64,000 bases of DNA from an uncultured Spirochaetota bacterium (GTDB lineage Bacteria > Spirochaetota > Spirochaetia > Treponematales > Treponemataceae). The position numbers were made by a program, and so were the translations under genes. The stretch's first letter is position 1. The number at the start of each line of letters is the position of its first letter. The notes beneath the pieces were generated by a model that had not been told where the DNA came from, did no database searches, and saw only the letters and a list, made by a program, of their open reading frames with translations. This document shows positions 26,274-34,465 of this stretch, piece by piece. The stretch lies in NCBI GenBank assembly GCA_944389415.1, contig CALXMF010000010.1, positions 1-64,000 on the forward strand. Direction: 5' to 3'.

Positions 26274-27054
26274 TACAACACAAATACCAGTGCTGCGAAT
26301 ACGGGCACTGAAAAAAAGTTTTGGCAGTTTGCATGTTCTTAAAGGTATCGATGCGGAAATAAAAGCTGGCGAGGTTGTTGTTATTATAGGCCCATCGGGA
26401 TCAGGCAAGAGTACATTTCTGCGATGTCTAAATCTGCTGGAGATTCCAGATTCCGGTTCTATTGAATTCAATGGAGAATCAATAGTAAACGATACTATGA
26501 GTGAAAAACAGAGGGAACGGCGCATTGATTATTTCAGAAGTGAAATGGGGATGGTTTTTCAGCATTTCAATCTGTTTCCTCACAAATCCGTACTTGACAA
26601 TATTATACTGGCACCTGTATTGGTGAAAAAACAGTCAAAATCCGAAGCTGAATCTCAGGCTATGACACTGTTAAAGCGTGTCGGTCTTGAAGAAAAAGCT
26701 CTTGTGTATCCACCTCAGCTCTCAGGCGGTCAGAAACAACGTATCGCCATTGTTCGGTCTCTTGCAATGCAGCCAAAGGTTATGTTATTTGATGAACCTA
26801 CCTCCGCTCTTGATCCGGAAATGGTTGGAGAAGTGCTTGACCTCATGAGAGACCTTGCTCATGATGGAATGACTATGGCTGTAGTAACTCACGAGATGCG
26901 TTTTGCTCGTGAAGTAGCAAGCAGGGTGTTATTTATGGATGGAGGTGTTATTCTCGAGCAAGGAACACCTAAAGACATCTTTGATACCCCTCAGCATCCC
27001 CGCCTTAAAGATTTTCTCGGTAAAGTACTTGCCGAAGAAAACACTGCAAAATAA
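26266..27054 (+). CDS. Polar amino acid ABC transporter ATPase (GlnQ-like)
   Basis: A 262-residue ATPase with Walker A ([14 protein letters not shown]), signature ([15 protein letters not shown]), Walker B ([12 protein letters not shown]) and switch His ([10 protein letters not shown]). It is the usual length for GlnQ-type proteins. The ATG at 26266 overlaps the permease gene and has GGAGG ten bases upstream. A bidirectional terminator follows. Confidence 0.94.
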   Translation: MTDTTQIPVLRIRALKKSFGSLHVLKGIDAEIKAGEVVVIIGPSGSGKSTFLRCLNLLEIPDSGSIEFNGESIVNDTMSEKQRERRIDYFRSEMGMVFQHFNLFPHKSVLDNIILAPVLVKKQSKSEAESQAMTLLKRVGLEEKALVYPPQLSGGQKQRIAIVRSLAMQPKVMLFDEPTSALDPEMVGEVLDLMRDLAHDGMTMAVVTHEMRFAREVASRVLFMDGGVILEQGTPKDIFDTPQHPRLKDFLGKVLAEENTAK

Positions 27055-27068
27055 CCTTGAATAATAAC

Positions 27069-27105
27069 AAAGGCTGTCATCTTATCATAAGACTGACAGC
27101 CTTTT
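27069..27105. terminator. Bidirectional terminator
   Basis: AAAGGCTGTCA and TGACAGCCTTTT form an 11-bp stem between the convergent ATPase and phosphodiesterase genes, with a T-run for the plus strand and A-rich flank for the minus strand. Confidence 0.85.
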
Positions 27106-27115
27106 CTCTATAAAA

Positions 27116-27814
27116 TTATATATTCCATGCAAGTGGCGTAAAAGAATAATTACCAAAGAGTCCTTTATTTACCTGAAAAAACTCCGTTTCATATCGTTCT
27201 GTAGTACCAGGGAAATTGACGATAGCAAATGAAGGCGGGAAACCACCTCTTGGACGAACACAACTTCCTGGATTCACTATCAATGTTGCTTCTATCTCTT
27301 CTCTCAGTGGTACATGCGTATGACCATAAAAGACCATATCCGCATCCATTGCTGATGCAGCCGACGCAAGCATCTCTGTACCAAAATCAACACTGTGTAC
27401 ATGACCATGCAAGGCAAGAATAGTTCGACCAGCTGCACGGAATAAGACTCTCCGTGGTACGGTCAATTGAAACGGCGGTACAGGACTGCCGTTATCATCA
27501 GTAGTTAGGGACACAGCATACTGTTCTGCATCACCGTTACCGCGCACAACAGCAACAACTGGAGGAAAGGCCTCACAGAGATGTCGATTAACAGCGCGAC
27601 GTTCAAGGCACGCAACAATATCACAAATGCCATCCCCGCAGAACACTAATGCATCACATCCAGGACCAAAATCCTGAATAATTTCTTCAAGAAGTTCTGA
27701 TTCACCATGAGAATCAGATACTACCAAGATCCGCGCACTTTCCTTATTCTCAAGGTTGTTTTCTGCATCCTTTGATGCAAGCAGCATATTTTCTGTCTGC
27801 AGTAATTTGTCCAT
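27116..27814 (-). CDS. Metallophosphoesterase, YfcE/MJ0936-like
   Basis: A 232-residue calcineurin-like phosphoesterase with the metal-site series ILVVSDSHG, FCGDG, VVRGNGD, LALHGHVHSVDFG and FYGHTHVPL. Family members hydrolyse phosphodiesters in the cytoplasm; the natural substrate is mostly unknown. About 30 extra residues precede the domain and could be partly non-coding if an internal ATG is used. It lies six bases after the hypothetical membrane protein gene, so the two are co-transcribed. Confidence 0.88.
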   Translation of the reverse strand: MDKLLQTENMLLASKDAENNLENKESARILVVSDSHGESELLEEIIQDFGPGCDALVFCGDGICDIVACLERRAVNRHLCEAFPPVVAVVRGNGDAEQYAVSLTTDDNGSPVPPFQLTVPRRVLFRAAGRTILALHGHVHSVDFGTEMLASAASAMDADMVFYGHTHVPLREEIEATLIVNPGSCVRPRGGFPPSFAIVNFPGTTERYETEFFQVNKGLFGNYSFTPLAWNI

Positions 27815-27820
27815 AATACT

Positions 27821-28660
27821 TTATAAATCCCCTGCAGGTTTTTTCTCCTGCTCTTCAATAATAAAATGGTTTAAAGATGACAGACCCGTTTCAGGATCAA
27901 TATAATGGCTAACTCTCCAGCCACTACCAACTAACTGCTGCGCATGAACAAGAAGATCAGCATCATGCACAAGCGGTCCAGATAAAAGAGATATATACCA
28001 GACAGCATCTGATAAAAGTTCGGGCAGGGCTTCTGTCGAGCGGTGTACTGAATTTTCAGATTCTGCTTCAGATTCTTCTGCTACAGGCATATACTCAAGA
28101 ACCAAATCAGAACCGGCTTCTATTCCAAGTACATCATCTTGTGGAAAAAGACACACTACGGGATATGGAATCTTCCCCTGGCTAAGATCTTGCATTTTAG
28201 CCAGGGCGGTATGAGTGTATTCAGGTGCACCAACAATAACAAGGCCATCAGGACAATATTCTTCCATTAAGTCTGTCAACAGACTAATTCTTCCTGTTCC
28301 AGTACGCAGGAAATCATTAGGAAAAACAAACATTTTCACACAGTTACCATCCATATTGCCATACCGATCCGCAAATACGGTTGAAATACGGGCAACAGTC
28401 TGTTCATCATTACATCCATATCCAAGCACAATGGCAATCTTTTTGCCATAAAAGAGTGTTGTAATTTTCTGATTGAGTAAAGCTGAATTTTCAGGATTTG
28501 CCGAAACAGGTGATAATATAAAAGCATCTGCAGAAATTGAATACGTAGAAGGGACTTGCTGAGCAGAAAGCAACACAATAATAAGACTAGCAATTATAGT
28601 ACAAAAACTCAATATGGCAATGATAAGGAGAAATAATTTTCTTCGCTCTTCAGTGGGCAT
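27821..28660 (-). CDS. Membrane-anchored or exported protein of unknown function
   Basis: A 279-residue protein beginning MPTEERRKLFLLIIAILSF with one long hydrophobic segment, then an extracytoplasmic domain. Segments such as KIAIVLGYGCNDEQTVARI, PDGLVIVGAPEYT and YPVVCLFPQDDV alternate strands and helices as in periplasmic-binding folds and faintly recall DUF3798, but I cannot assign a family. The ATG at 28660 is chosen since TTGCGT-17-TATGAT ends seven bases before it; ATGs five codons or more upstream would lie within the promoter. It shares an 87-bp divergent region with the Na/Pi gene. Confidence 0.7.
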   Translation of the reverse strand: MPTEERRKLFLLIIAILSFCTIIASLIIVLLSAQQVPSTYSISADAFILSPVSANPENSALLNQKITTLFYGKKIAIVLGYGCNDEQTVARISTVFADRYGNMDGNCVKMFVFPNDFLRTGTGRISLLTDLMEEYCPDGLVIVGAPEYTHTALAKMQDLSQGKIPYPVVCLFPQDDVLGIEAGSDLVLEYMPVAEESEAESENSVHRSTEALPELLSDAVWYISLLSGPLVHDADLLVHAQQLVGSGWRVSHYIDPETGLSSLNHFIIEEQEKKPAGDL

Positions 28661-28667
28661 ATGAATT

Positions 28668-28696
28668 ATCATACACAAAATAAGAATATCACGCAA
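28668..28696 (-). promoter_or_regulatory. Promoter of the unknown-function gene, near-leaderless
   Basis: TTGCGT (28696-28691), 17 bp, TATGAT (28673-28668) on the minus strand, then seven bases to the ATG at 28660. Only about 16 bp separate its -35 box from that of the opposite promoter. Confidence 0.55.
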
Positions 28697-28712
28697 GTCA
28701 ATCACTTAAAGG

Positions 28713-28741
28713 TTGAAAACAATACTTTCTTTTGATATTGT
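28713..28741 (+). promoter_or_regulatory. Promoter of the Na/Pi gene, leaderless
   Basis: TTGAAA (28713-28718), 17 bp, TATTGT (28736-28741), then exactly six bases to the ATG at 28748; no Shine-Dalgarno site. Confidence 0.6.
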
Positions 28742-28747
28742 TTCATC

Positions 28748-30403
28748 ATGAACGTTGTAAGTTTTATTTTTCAGCTTATTGGCAGCCTTGGATTTCTTTT
28801 ATACGGTATGAAAATGATGAGTGATGGTATCCAGAAGAGTGCAGGTGAAAGCCTACATCGTATACTTGGTCTTATGACCGGGAACCGGATATTTGCAGTC
28901 CTCACAGGTCTTTTTATTACCATGATTATTCAATCTTCAAGTGCTACAACTGTAATGGTTGTCTCATTTGTCAATGCAGGATTGCTTACTCTGCAGCAGT
29001 CTATAGGAGTTATTTTTGGTGCTAATATAGGTACAACTATTACCGCATGGATTGTTTCGTTATTCGGCTTCAATTTTGATATTTCATTGTTTGCAATACC
29101 TGTATTCGGCATAGGGTATTTTCTCACTTTTATCAAAAGAATTCATAAAGAAACAATCGGAGAAGCACTGATGGGATTTGGACTGCTATTTCTCGGTCTA
29201 GAACTTCTCTCCAGTTCTATGCCATCAATGAGTGCAGACAATGTCAGCTTCCTTTCCCAATTTACCAATAACGGACCTCTCAGTATTTTTATTGGTATTA
29301 TCGCAGGATTACTCATTACAGTTATTCTTCATTCTTCCAGTGCGTCAACGGCAATTATTCTTACTATGTCGTATAATAAAATGCTGCCATGGGAATTTGC
29401 TGCAGCAATGGTTCTTGGAAGCAATATTGGTACAACAATTGATGCTGTCCTCGCTGCTATTGGAACCAAGGTAAATGCTCGCCGCGCAGCGTTGATACAC
29501 GTACTTTTTAACGTTGCAGGAACAATATTAGCAGTAATCTTTTTCAGACCTCTGCTCACGCTCGTTGACTTTATTGTTCCCGGTTCAGTGGATGCATCAA
29601 TTACCACACATATCGCTATGCTACACACAGTTTTTAATTTAAGTAATACTATTATATTTCTGCCATTTACTAGTCAGCTTGCGCATCTTACCGAACGCCT
29701 TATCAGACCAAAGTCAAATGAAACACCCGATGTCTACCATCTTGATTTCGCAGATCCCGGACTAAAAGGTAACGCAACTGCATTTCTGATCCGTGCTGAA
29801 AAAGAAATTGCCGATATGACAGAAGTAGTAACACGTATGTTTAACAGAATTAGTGATGGTATCAGCAGCAGAGATCAGACTTTTCTTGATCAACACTTGA
29901 ATGAATTAGCAAAGGAAGAAAACTATGCTGATCAAATGCAAGAAGGTATATCCAATTTTTTAGTACATTGCATGGATTTGCCAATCAATGATAAACAGCG
30001 CAACAGTATATCCGATATGCTGCATATCGTTGATGACCTCGAAAGCATGACCGATGACTGTTATACAGTTGCACTTTTATTACAGCGCAGTATTGAAAAA
30101 CATATGGTTTTTGCTCAAGAAGATATGGAGAGACTAAATCCATATATGGATTTAGCAAAACAGTTTGTCCACTTTATTAAAGATAATATTAATAAACATC
30201 TTGATACAGAACGTCTGCAGCAAGCCCAAAATCTAGAAGATCAAATAGATATGTTTCGGAAAAATCTTAAACGTGTTGCAAGGAAACGGCTTGAAAAAGG
30301 GGCTGATGTCAAAAGCGAACTGCTTTACATAGATTTAGTACGCAATATTGAAAAAATCGGAGACCGTGCATTTAGCATCTCAGAGGCATTATTTAGAACA
30401 TAA
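28748..30403 (+). CDS. Na+/phosphate cotransporter with PhoU-like tail
   Basis: A 551-residue NptA/YjbB-type protein. The first 330 residues hold two inverted Na_Pi_cotrans repeats with the signature QSSSATTVMVVSFVNAG and HSSSASTAIILT and GANIGTTITAW / GSNIGTTIDAV. The last 200 residues are a helical PhoU-like domain (KRVARKRLEKGADVKSEL, RNIEKIGDRAFSISEAL). It should import or export phosphate with sodium at the inner membrane. The PhoU part may regulate flux. Promoter spacing suggests a leaderless message. Confidence 0.94.
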   Translation: MNVVSFIFQLIGSLGFLLYGMKMMSDGIQKSAGESLHRILGLMTGNRIFAVLTGLFITMIIQSSSATTVMVVSFVNAGLLTLQQSIGVIFGANIGTTITAWIVSLFGFNFDISLFAIPVFGIGYFLTFIKRIHKETIGEALMGFGLLFLGLELLSSSMPSMSADNVSFLSQFTNNGPLSIFIGIIAGLLITVILHSSSASTAIILTMSYNKMLPWEFAAAMVLGSNIGTTIDAVLAAIGTKVNARRAALIHVLFNVAGTILAVIFFRPLLTLVDFIVPGSVDASITTHIAMLHTVFNLSNTIIFLPFTSQLAHLTERLIRPKSNETPDVYHLDFADPGLKGNATAFLIRAEKEIADMTEVVTRMFNRISDGISSRDQTFLDQHLNELAKEENYADQMQEGISNFLVHCMDLPINDKQRNSISDMLHIVDDLESMTDDCYTVALLLQRSIEKHMVFAQEDMERLNPYMDLAKQFVHFIKDNINKHLDTERLQQAQNLEDQIDMFRKNLKRVARKRLEKGADVKSELLYIDLVRNIEKIGDRAFSISEALFRT

Positions 30404-30412
30404 ACAATATAA

Positions 30413-30472
30413 AAAGACAAAGCTAAAACAACTTGTTTATAACTAGACTAGTGTTGTTTTGGCTTTGTCTTT
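30413..30472. terminator. Long-stem bidirectional terminator
   Basis: AAAGACAAAGCTAAAACAAC (30413-30432) pairs with 30453-30472 with a single mismatch near the middle, between convergent genes. Confidence 0.88.
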
Positions 30473-30477
30473 CGTAA

Positions 30478-31161
30478 TTAGTCATATATTTCAGGTATAA
30501 AAATTGAAAACCCAAAAGGCCCATGTCCCGGATATACAGATACAGAGGGCGGCAGTTTTCCCAACTTAGAAAGACTCATACGCAAATCTTTCATATTTCC
30601 CCCATGTAGATCAGTACGACCATACGAACCGTAAAAAAGTGTATCACCGGAAATCAGGATTCCCTGCAATGAATTATAAAGGCAAATAGAACCGGGAGTA
30701 TGTCCAGGGGTGCTGATCACACGCCATTGTTCTGCATAGTGTCGATCCTTTTCTGAACATTTTAGAGAAAGACCAGAAGCAAGCGTATCACCGTTTGACA
30801 ACAGGACGTCAGGAACAGGAATTTTTGATAATTCTCCGGAAAGACCAGTTATACCAAGATTCTTCAGATCTTCAATATGAAGCTGAACCGCATCTACATT
30901 TAAATACATACGATCACACTGATGAACAGCTATATTCATTTCCGGATATAGTTCTTTTAGATCAGCTAATCCAAGAATATGATCAAAATGCCCATGCGTC
31001 AATACAGTCAATACTGGCAACAATAATTGCGATTCTAGATAATCACGAATAAGATTAACACTCCCACCAGGATCAACAATAACAGCAGAGCGCGTTTCAG
31101 CACCAAGAGAAAAAATATAAGTATTTACATCGAGGATACCCGTTTGAATACATTTCATCAT
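30478..31161 (-). CDS. MBL-fold metallohydrolase (glyoxalase II-like)
   Basis: A 227-residue metallo-beta-lactamase-fold hydrolase: LTHGHFDHILGL gives the HxHxDH site, STPGHTPGSICLY the third metal ligand and phosphate-like loop, GDTLFYGSYGRTDL the bridging Asp, and YPGHG the last His. Such single-domain members are hydrolases of thioesters or similar, often called hydroxyacylglutathione-hydrolase-like. Its start overlaps the RNA-binding gene's stop by four bases. It is the last gene of the mazG-clpP operon. Confidence 0.9.
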   Translation of the reverse strand: MMKCIQTGILDVNTYIFSLGAETRSAVIVDPGGSVNLIRDYLESQLLLPVLTVLTHGHFDHILGLADLKELYPEMNIAVHQCDRMYLNVDAVQLHIEDLKNLGITGLSGELSKIPVPDVLLSNGDTLASGLSLKCSEKDRHYAEQWRVISTPGHTPGSICLYNSLQGILISGDTLFYGSYGRTDLHGGNMKDLRMSLSKLGKLPPSVSVYPGHGPFGFSIFIPEIYD

Positions 31162-31847
31162 ATCAAAAAGTCTTTATTTTCATTAACACTTACTGAAGCT
31201 GCCCCAGACTGAACATCCCCTATATCACCAGCTTCCGCAGAATTTTTCTCATATTCTCCTGTTATACCTGACTCTGCATTTGCTTCAATGACTTCTTTTT
31301 TACGAGAATAACTTACCATCAGTTTCCGACCACGATATTCATAACCATTTAATTTCTCAATTGCGATTTTTGCATCATCGGCAAATAACTGTATAAATGA
31401 ATAGTTATCAAGCACCTTAATAATGCCAATGCGTTCCCTCTCAAGTCCAGCAACCTGTACAAGAAGGCCAACTAATTCTTTAACAAATACATGACGATTT
31501 CTTCCAACACTAATAAAAATAGTTGCCCCATCGCCTTCTTCTATTGTAACTCGCCGCGATGAATGTGGTGCTTCTGGTTGAGCAGAAGTCTTAGGAAAAT
31601 CACCCTTCAAACGCTGACAATGATGCCCAGAAAACTCCCGCCGATTTATGGCACGGCTACTCAACTGTTTTGCCAAATAAGCGGCAACATATGAACGCAG
31701 AGTAAACGGCACCGTCTGTTTAAAAATCTTTCTTAACTTACTAATTTGTTCCGGATCTTCATCCGTTTTTACCGCATTTATAGCCTGCTGTAATACAGTA
31801 ACAAGGGTTTCTTCATTAATTTCAATATCATTTTTATTATAAATCAT
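31158..31847 (-). CDS. DbpA-type RNA-binding domain protein
   Basis: A 229-residue cytoplasmic protein. About residues 105-175 resemble the RNA-recognition domain at the end of DEAD-box helicase DbpA: ATIFISVGRNRHVFVKELVG, DNYSFIQLFADDAKIAIEKL and RGRKLMVSYS. There is no helicase core, so this is a free-standing RNA-binding module. The N-terminal 100 residues are helical and unassigned; the tail is acidic and low in complexity. AGAGG precedes the ATG. Joined with a GNAT protein and ClpP in one operon, it may serve rRNA or stress functions (speculative). Confidence 0.78.
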   Translation of the reverse strand: MIYNKNDIEINEETLVTVLQQAINAVKTDEDPEQISKLRKIFKQTVPFTLRSYVAAYLAKQLSSRAINRREFSGHHCQRLKGDFPKTSAQPEAPHSSRRVTIEEGDGATIFISVGRNRHVFVKELVGLLVQVAGLERERIGIIKVLDNYSFIQLFADDAKIAIEKLNGYEYRGRKLMVSYSRKKEVIEANAESGITGEYEKNSAEAGDIGDVQSGAASVSVNENKDFLI

Positions 31848-31890
31848 TATAAACCTCTTTGAACATCTAATCAGAAAAATACTTTTCTTT

Positions 31891-32781
31891 TTATATATCT
31901 AGCCAATACACATTTGACTCCATACAGAATCCCTTATGGGACAGGAAATCACCAATTATTTTTGAAAATGGAAAACAATCCGCAATCACACAGGTAATAT
32001 CTTTTTTTTTCAAAACATCAAAACATAGAGACAATAGAGCTGTGCCAACCCCCATTCCTCGAAAAGAAGGAAAAACAAACAAAGAAACGATACAAGCAGT
32101 CGCATGTTTATTCTCTATACATACAGAAATATAACCAGCAGCTTCATGGGAAACAGACTCAGCTATCAAAGTTATCAGCCCATTTTTACATAAACTATTT
32201 ATTCGAGAAGAGTAAAAATACATTACTGCACTATTGACTGACTCTGGAAGAGTTTCAGCAAATTCTTTTTTCTGTTCCACCATTGCCGCTGCAAAAAAGT
32301 CCAAATCTTTTTCAATATCTGCATATCGCAGAATAAAATCATCTTGTATTAAGTTTTCGGTATCTTCAGGTTCCTCCCCTAATTTTTCTAATCCCCATGA
32401 AACACGAATTGTATTGTACCATTCTTTGATAACAAGAAGCATCTGATGGTGTTTGAATTGTAGCCACAGACGTTCTATCTCAGGATATGGTTTAAGAGCA
32501 GTTTTAAAACCGCGGAATACACCTTTACCAGAAAGAAGTACGTCATGCAACATAGTACGAATTGGAGGATTTCGCAGAGAATATGCAAATTTTTCCATAA
32601 TTCGATAGCCATCTGCTGAATTCCATTCTGGAAGAGTATAATACCGGCTTGAATCACAAATATTTATATCATATGCAGATACAAGATTACCTGTCTGAGA
32701 ATCAAATATTAACTCTTCTGTTTGATTCTCCATTGCATGCATGATATCACTTTGGAGTTGTTCTGAAAGCTCAAAAAACAT
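31891..32781 (-). CDS. UPF0158 domain fused to a GNAT acetyltransferase
   Basis: A 296-residue two-part protein. The first 145 residues match the UPF0158 family pattern (NADGYRIMEKFAYSL-like segment SADGYRIMEKFAYSLRN, GVFRGFKTAL, WLQFKHHQMLLVIKEWY). The last 130 residues form a GNAT fold with the acetyl-CoA loop SFRGMGVGTALLSL. UPF0158 has no known activity. The fusion suggests acetylation of a target brought by the first domain. ATG at 32781 is used; a TTG three codons upstream is possible. Confidence 0.78.
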   Translation of the reverse strand: MFFELSEQLQSDIMHAMENQTEELIFDSQTGNLVSAYDINICDSSRYYTLPEWNSADGYRIMEKFAYSLRNPPIRTMLHDVLLSGKGVFRGFKTALKPYPEIERLWLQFKHHQMLLVIKEWYNTIRVSWGLEKLGEEPEDTENLIQDDFILRYADIEKDLDFFAAAMVEQKKEFAETLPESVNSAVMYFYSSRINSLCKNGLITLIAESVSHEAAGYISVCIENKHATACIVSLFVFPSFRGMGVGTALLSLCFDVLKKKDITCVIADCFPFSKIIGDFLSHKGFCMESNVYWLDI

Positions 32782-32824
32782 GATTAGCAATTATACACAA
32801 AACATGTTCATCTAAGACACAAAG

Positions 32825-33430
32825 TTATAAATCACTGCGGTGACTTACCACACGGCTAATTAAACCATACTCTTTCGCTTCTTCCGCATTGAGCCAATAA
32901 TCGCGATCAGTATCTATTTTTACCTGCTCCACTGGTTTACCAGTTTCTTCAGCAATGAGTAGATTTAATTTTTCACGAATTTTCTCTAGTTCAAGAGCGT
33001 GTATTTCTATTTCTGTAGCAACACCCTTAATACCACTTAAAGGCTGATGAATCAGATAATGACTATTGGGTAAAGCAATACGGCGATCCTTTGGAGAAGC
33101 AAGCAAAATAAGTGCAGCGGCACTCGCGACAAGCCCCATACCAATAGTATATACAGGAGCTTTTATAAAACGTATCATATCAAAAATAGCATAGCCTGCA
33201 TCAACATCTCCGCCAGGAGAATCAATATACATATATACAGGATCTTCTGAATCTGACTCAAGAATTAATAATTGTCTGATAACTTTTTCTGCAAGATTCT
33301 TATCAATCTCTCCTGAAAGTAAAATTTGCCGTGTTTTAAGAAATTTTACATTCAGTGTATCTGATGAGTCCTCACTTTTTCCAGTAACTTTCTCTTCTTC
33401 ACATATCCGATCCAAATCAATTACAGACAT
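32825..33430 (-). CDS. clpP: ATP-dependent Clp protease proteolytic subunit
   Basis: A 201-residue ClpP-type serine protease. The catalytic triad can be placed: Ser in GMGLVASAAALIL, His in NSHYLIHQPLSG, and Asp in DTDRDYWLNAEEA. The serine motif differs from the common GxASMGA form (here VASAA), which suits a second, divergent ClpP; T. pallidum, as I recall, has two. No Clp ATPase gene is nearby. AGGAG lies six bases before the ATG. It sits 29 bp after mazG. Confidence 0.92.
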   Translation of the reverse strand: MSVIDLDRICEEEKVTGKSEDSSDTLNVKFLKTRQILLSGEIDKNLAEKVIRQLLILESDSEDPVYMYIDSPGGDVDAGYAIFDMIRFIKAPVYTIGMGLVASAAALILLASPKDRRIALPNSHYLIHQPLSGIKGVATEIEIHALELEKIREKLNLLIAEETGKPVEQVKIDTDRDYWLNAEEAKEYGLISRVVSHRSDL

Positions 33431-33459
33431 TACATACTCCTAAAATAAATATTTTATAT

Positions 33460-34347
33460 CTATTTCTCACAATTCTTAGCTTCTTTCCAGAAAGAATTCA
33501 TCACTTCAAGTTGAGAAGGAGCCATTTCTAAATTGGACTCTTTCATCCGTTGCTCAACATATCGAAAACGTCTTTCAAATTTAGCATTAGCCCGTCCCAG
33601 TGCTATAGAGGGATCAACACTCATATGACGGGACCAGTTCACAATAGCAAACAGCAAATCACCTATTTCCTCTTCTAGATGCAGCTGCGCTTTATCAATC
33701 TTATCAGTAGAATGAACAGTAAATGGTTGTATCTTTCTGTTTTCGCAAACAGCATATGCCGCATCTTGAACTTCAGTAAGCTCTTCAGCAACTTTTGTGA
33801 ATACCGCATCCAACGTATCCCAGTCAAAACCTTTTTTTGAAGCTTTCTTCTGCATTTTATACGCTTTAAGCAAAGGAGGGAATCCCTCGGGGATACTGTC
33901 AAGCACAGACTCACCCTGACGCCCCTCAATTTTCTGTTTAATGGACTCCCATTGAGATAACACTTTGTCAGCTGTATCAGCTGTACTTAAGCACGCCTTT
34001 CCAGCAGATTCAGGGAATACATGAGGATGCCGTCTTATGAGTTTTTCACTTATATCAGAAAGAACATCAGAAACAGAAAATACATCCTGTTGTTCAAACA
34101 TATAAGCAATCATTATTACATTAAGAAGAACATCACCCAGTTCTTCAGCAATATGTACAGGTTTCTTCTCCGCAAGAGCATCAACAGCCTCAAAAGACTC
34201 CTCTATCAATGTACTGCGCAGTGAAATAGGCGTTTGCTCTTTGTCCCATGGACAACCGTCGGGAGAACGAAGTTTAGAAATAATAGTATAGAGTCGCTCA
34301 AATGCAGAAGCTACCGCCGCTCTTTGTTCAGCTGAAATATAAAGCAT
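33460..34347 (-). CDS. mazG: Nucleoside triphosphate pyrophosphohydrolase MazG
   Basis: A 295-residue two-domain MazG that removes pyrophosphate from non-canonical or excess NTPs. The first domain has PWDKEQTPISLRSTLIEES and HIAEELGDVLLNVIMIA; the second has KGFDWDTLDAVFTKVAEEL and EEIGDLLFAIVNW. Each repeat carries the acidic ExxE...ExxD metal site. It is the first gene of a minus-strand operon. TATAAT ends six bases before its ATG and no ribosome site is present, so the message appears leaderless. Confidence 0.93.
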   Translation of the reverse strand: MLYISAEQRAAVASAFERLYTIISKLRSPDGCPWDKEQTPISLRSTLIEESFEAVDALAEKKPVHIAEELGDVLLNVIMIAYMFEQQDVFSVSDVLSDISEKLIRRHPHVFPESAGKACLSTADTADKVLSQWESIKQKIEGRQGESVLDSIPEGFPPLLKAYKMQKKASKKGFDWDTLDAVFTKVAEELTEVQDAAYAVCENRKIQPFTVHSTDKIDKAQLHLEEEIGDLLFAIVNWSRHMSVDPSIALGRANAKFERRFRYVEQRMKESNLEMAPSQLEVMNSFWKEAKNCEK

Positions 34348-34353
34348 GCTTAT

Positions 34354-34359
34354 ATTATA
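34354..34359 (-). promoter_or_regulatory. -10 box of mazG, leaderless
   Basis: A perfect TATAAT on the minus strand ends exactly six bases before the ATG at 34347. The -35 region is poor (AT-rich). Confidence 0.5.
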
Positions 34360-34417
34360 TATAAATATAATTAAAAAGGGAACGGGTAAACAAATACATA
34401 TATTTTTTCATAGATAG

Positions 34418-34444
34418 AAAGACCGTCCCTTCACGGACGGTCTT
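34418..34444 (-). terminator. Terminator of the flavoprotein gene
   Basis: On the minus strand AAGACCGTCC and GGACGGTCTTTC form a ten-bp GC-rich stem with a six-base loop, 21 bp after the stop codon. Confidence 0.85.
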
Positions 34445-34465
34445 GTATTATTACTGCATTCGCGT

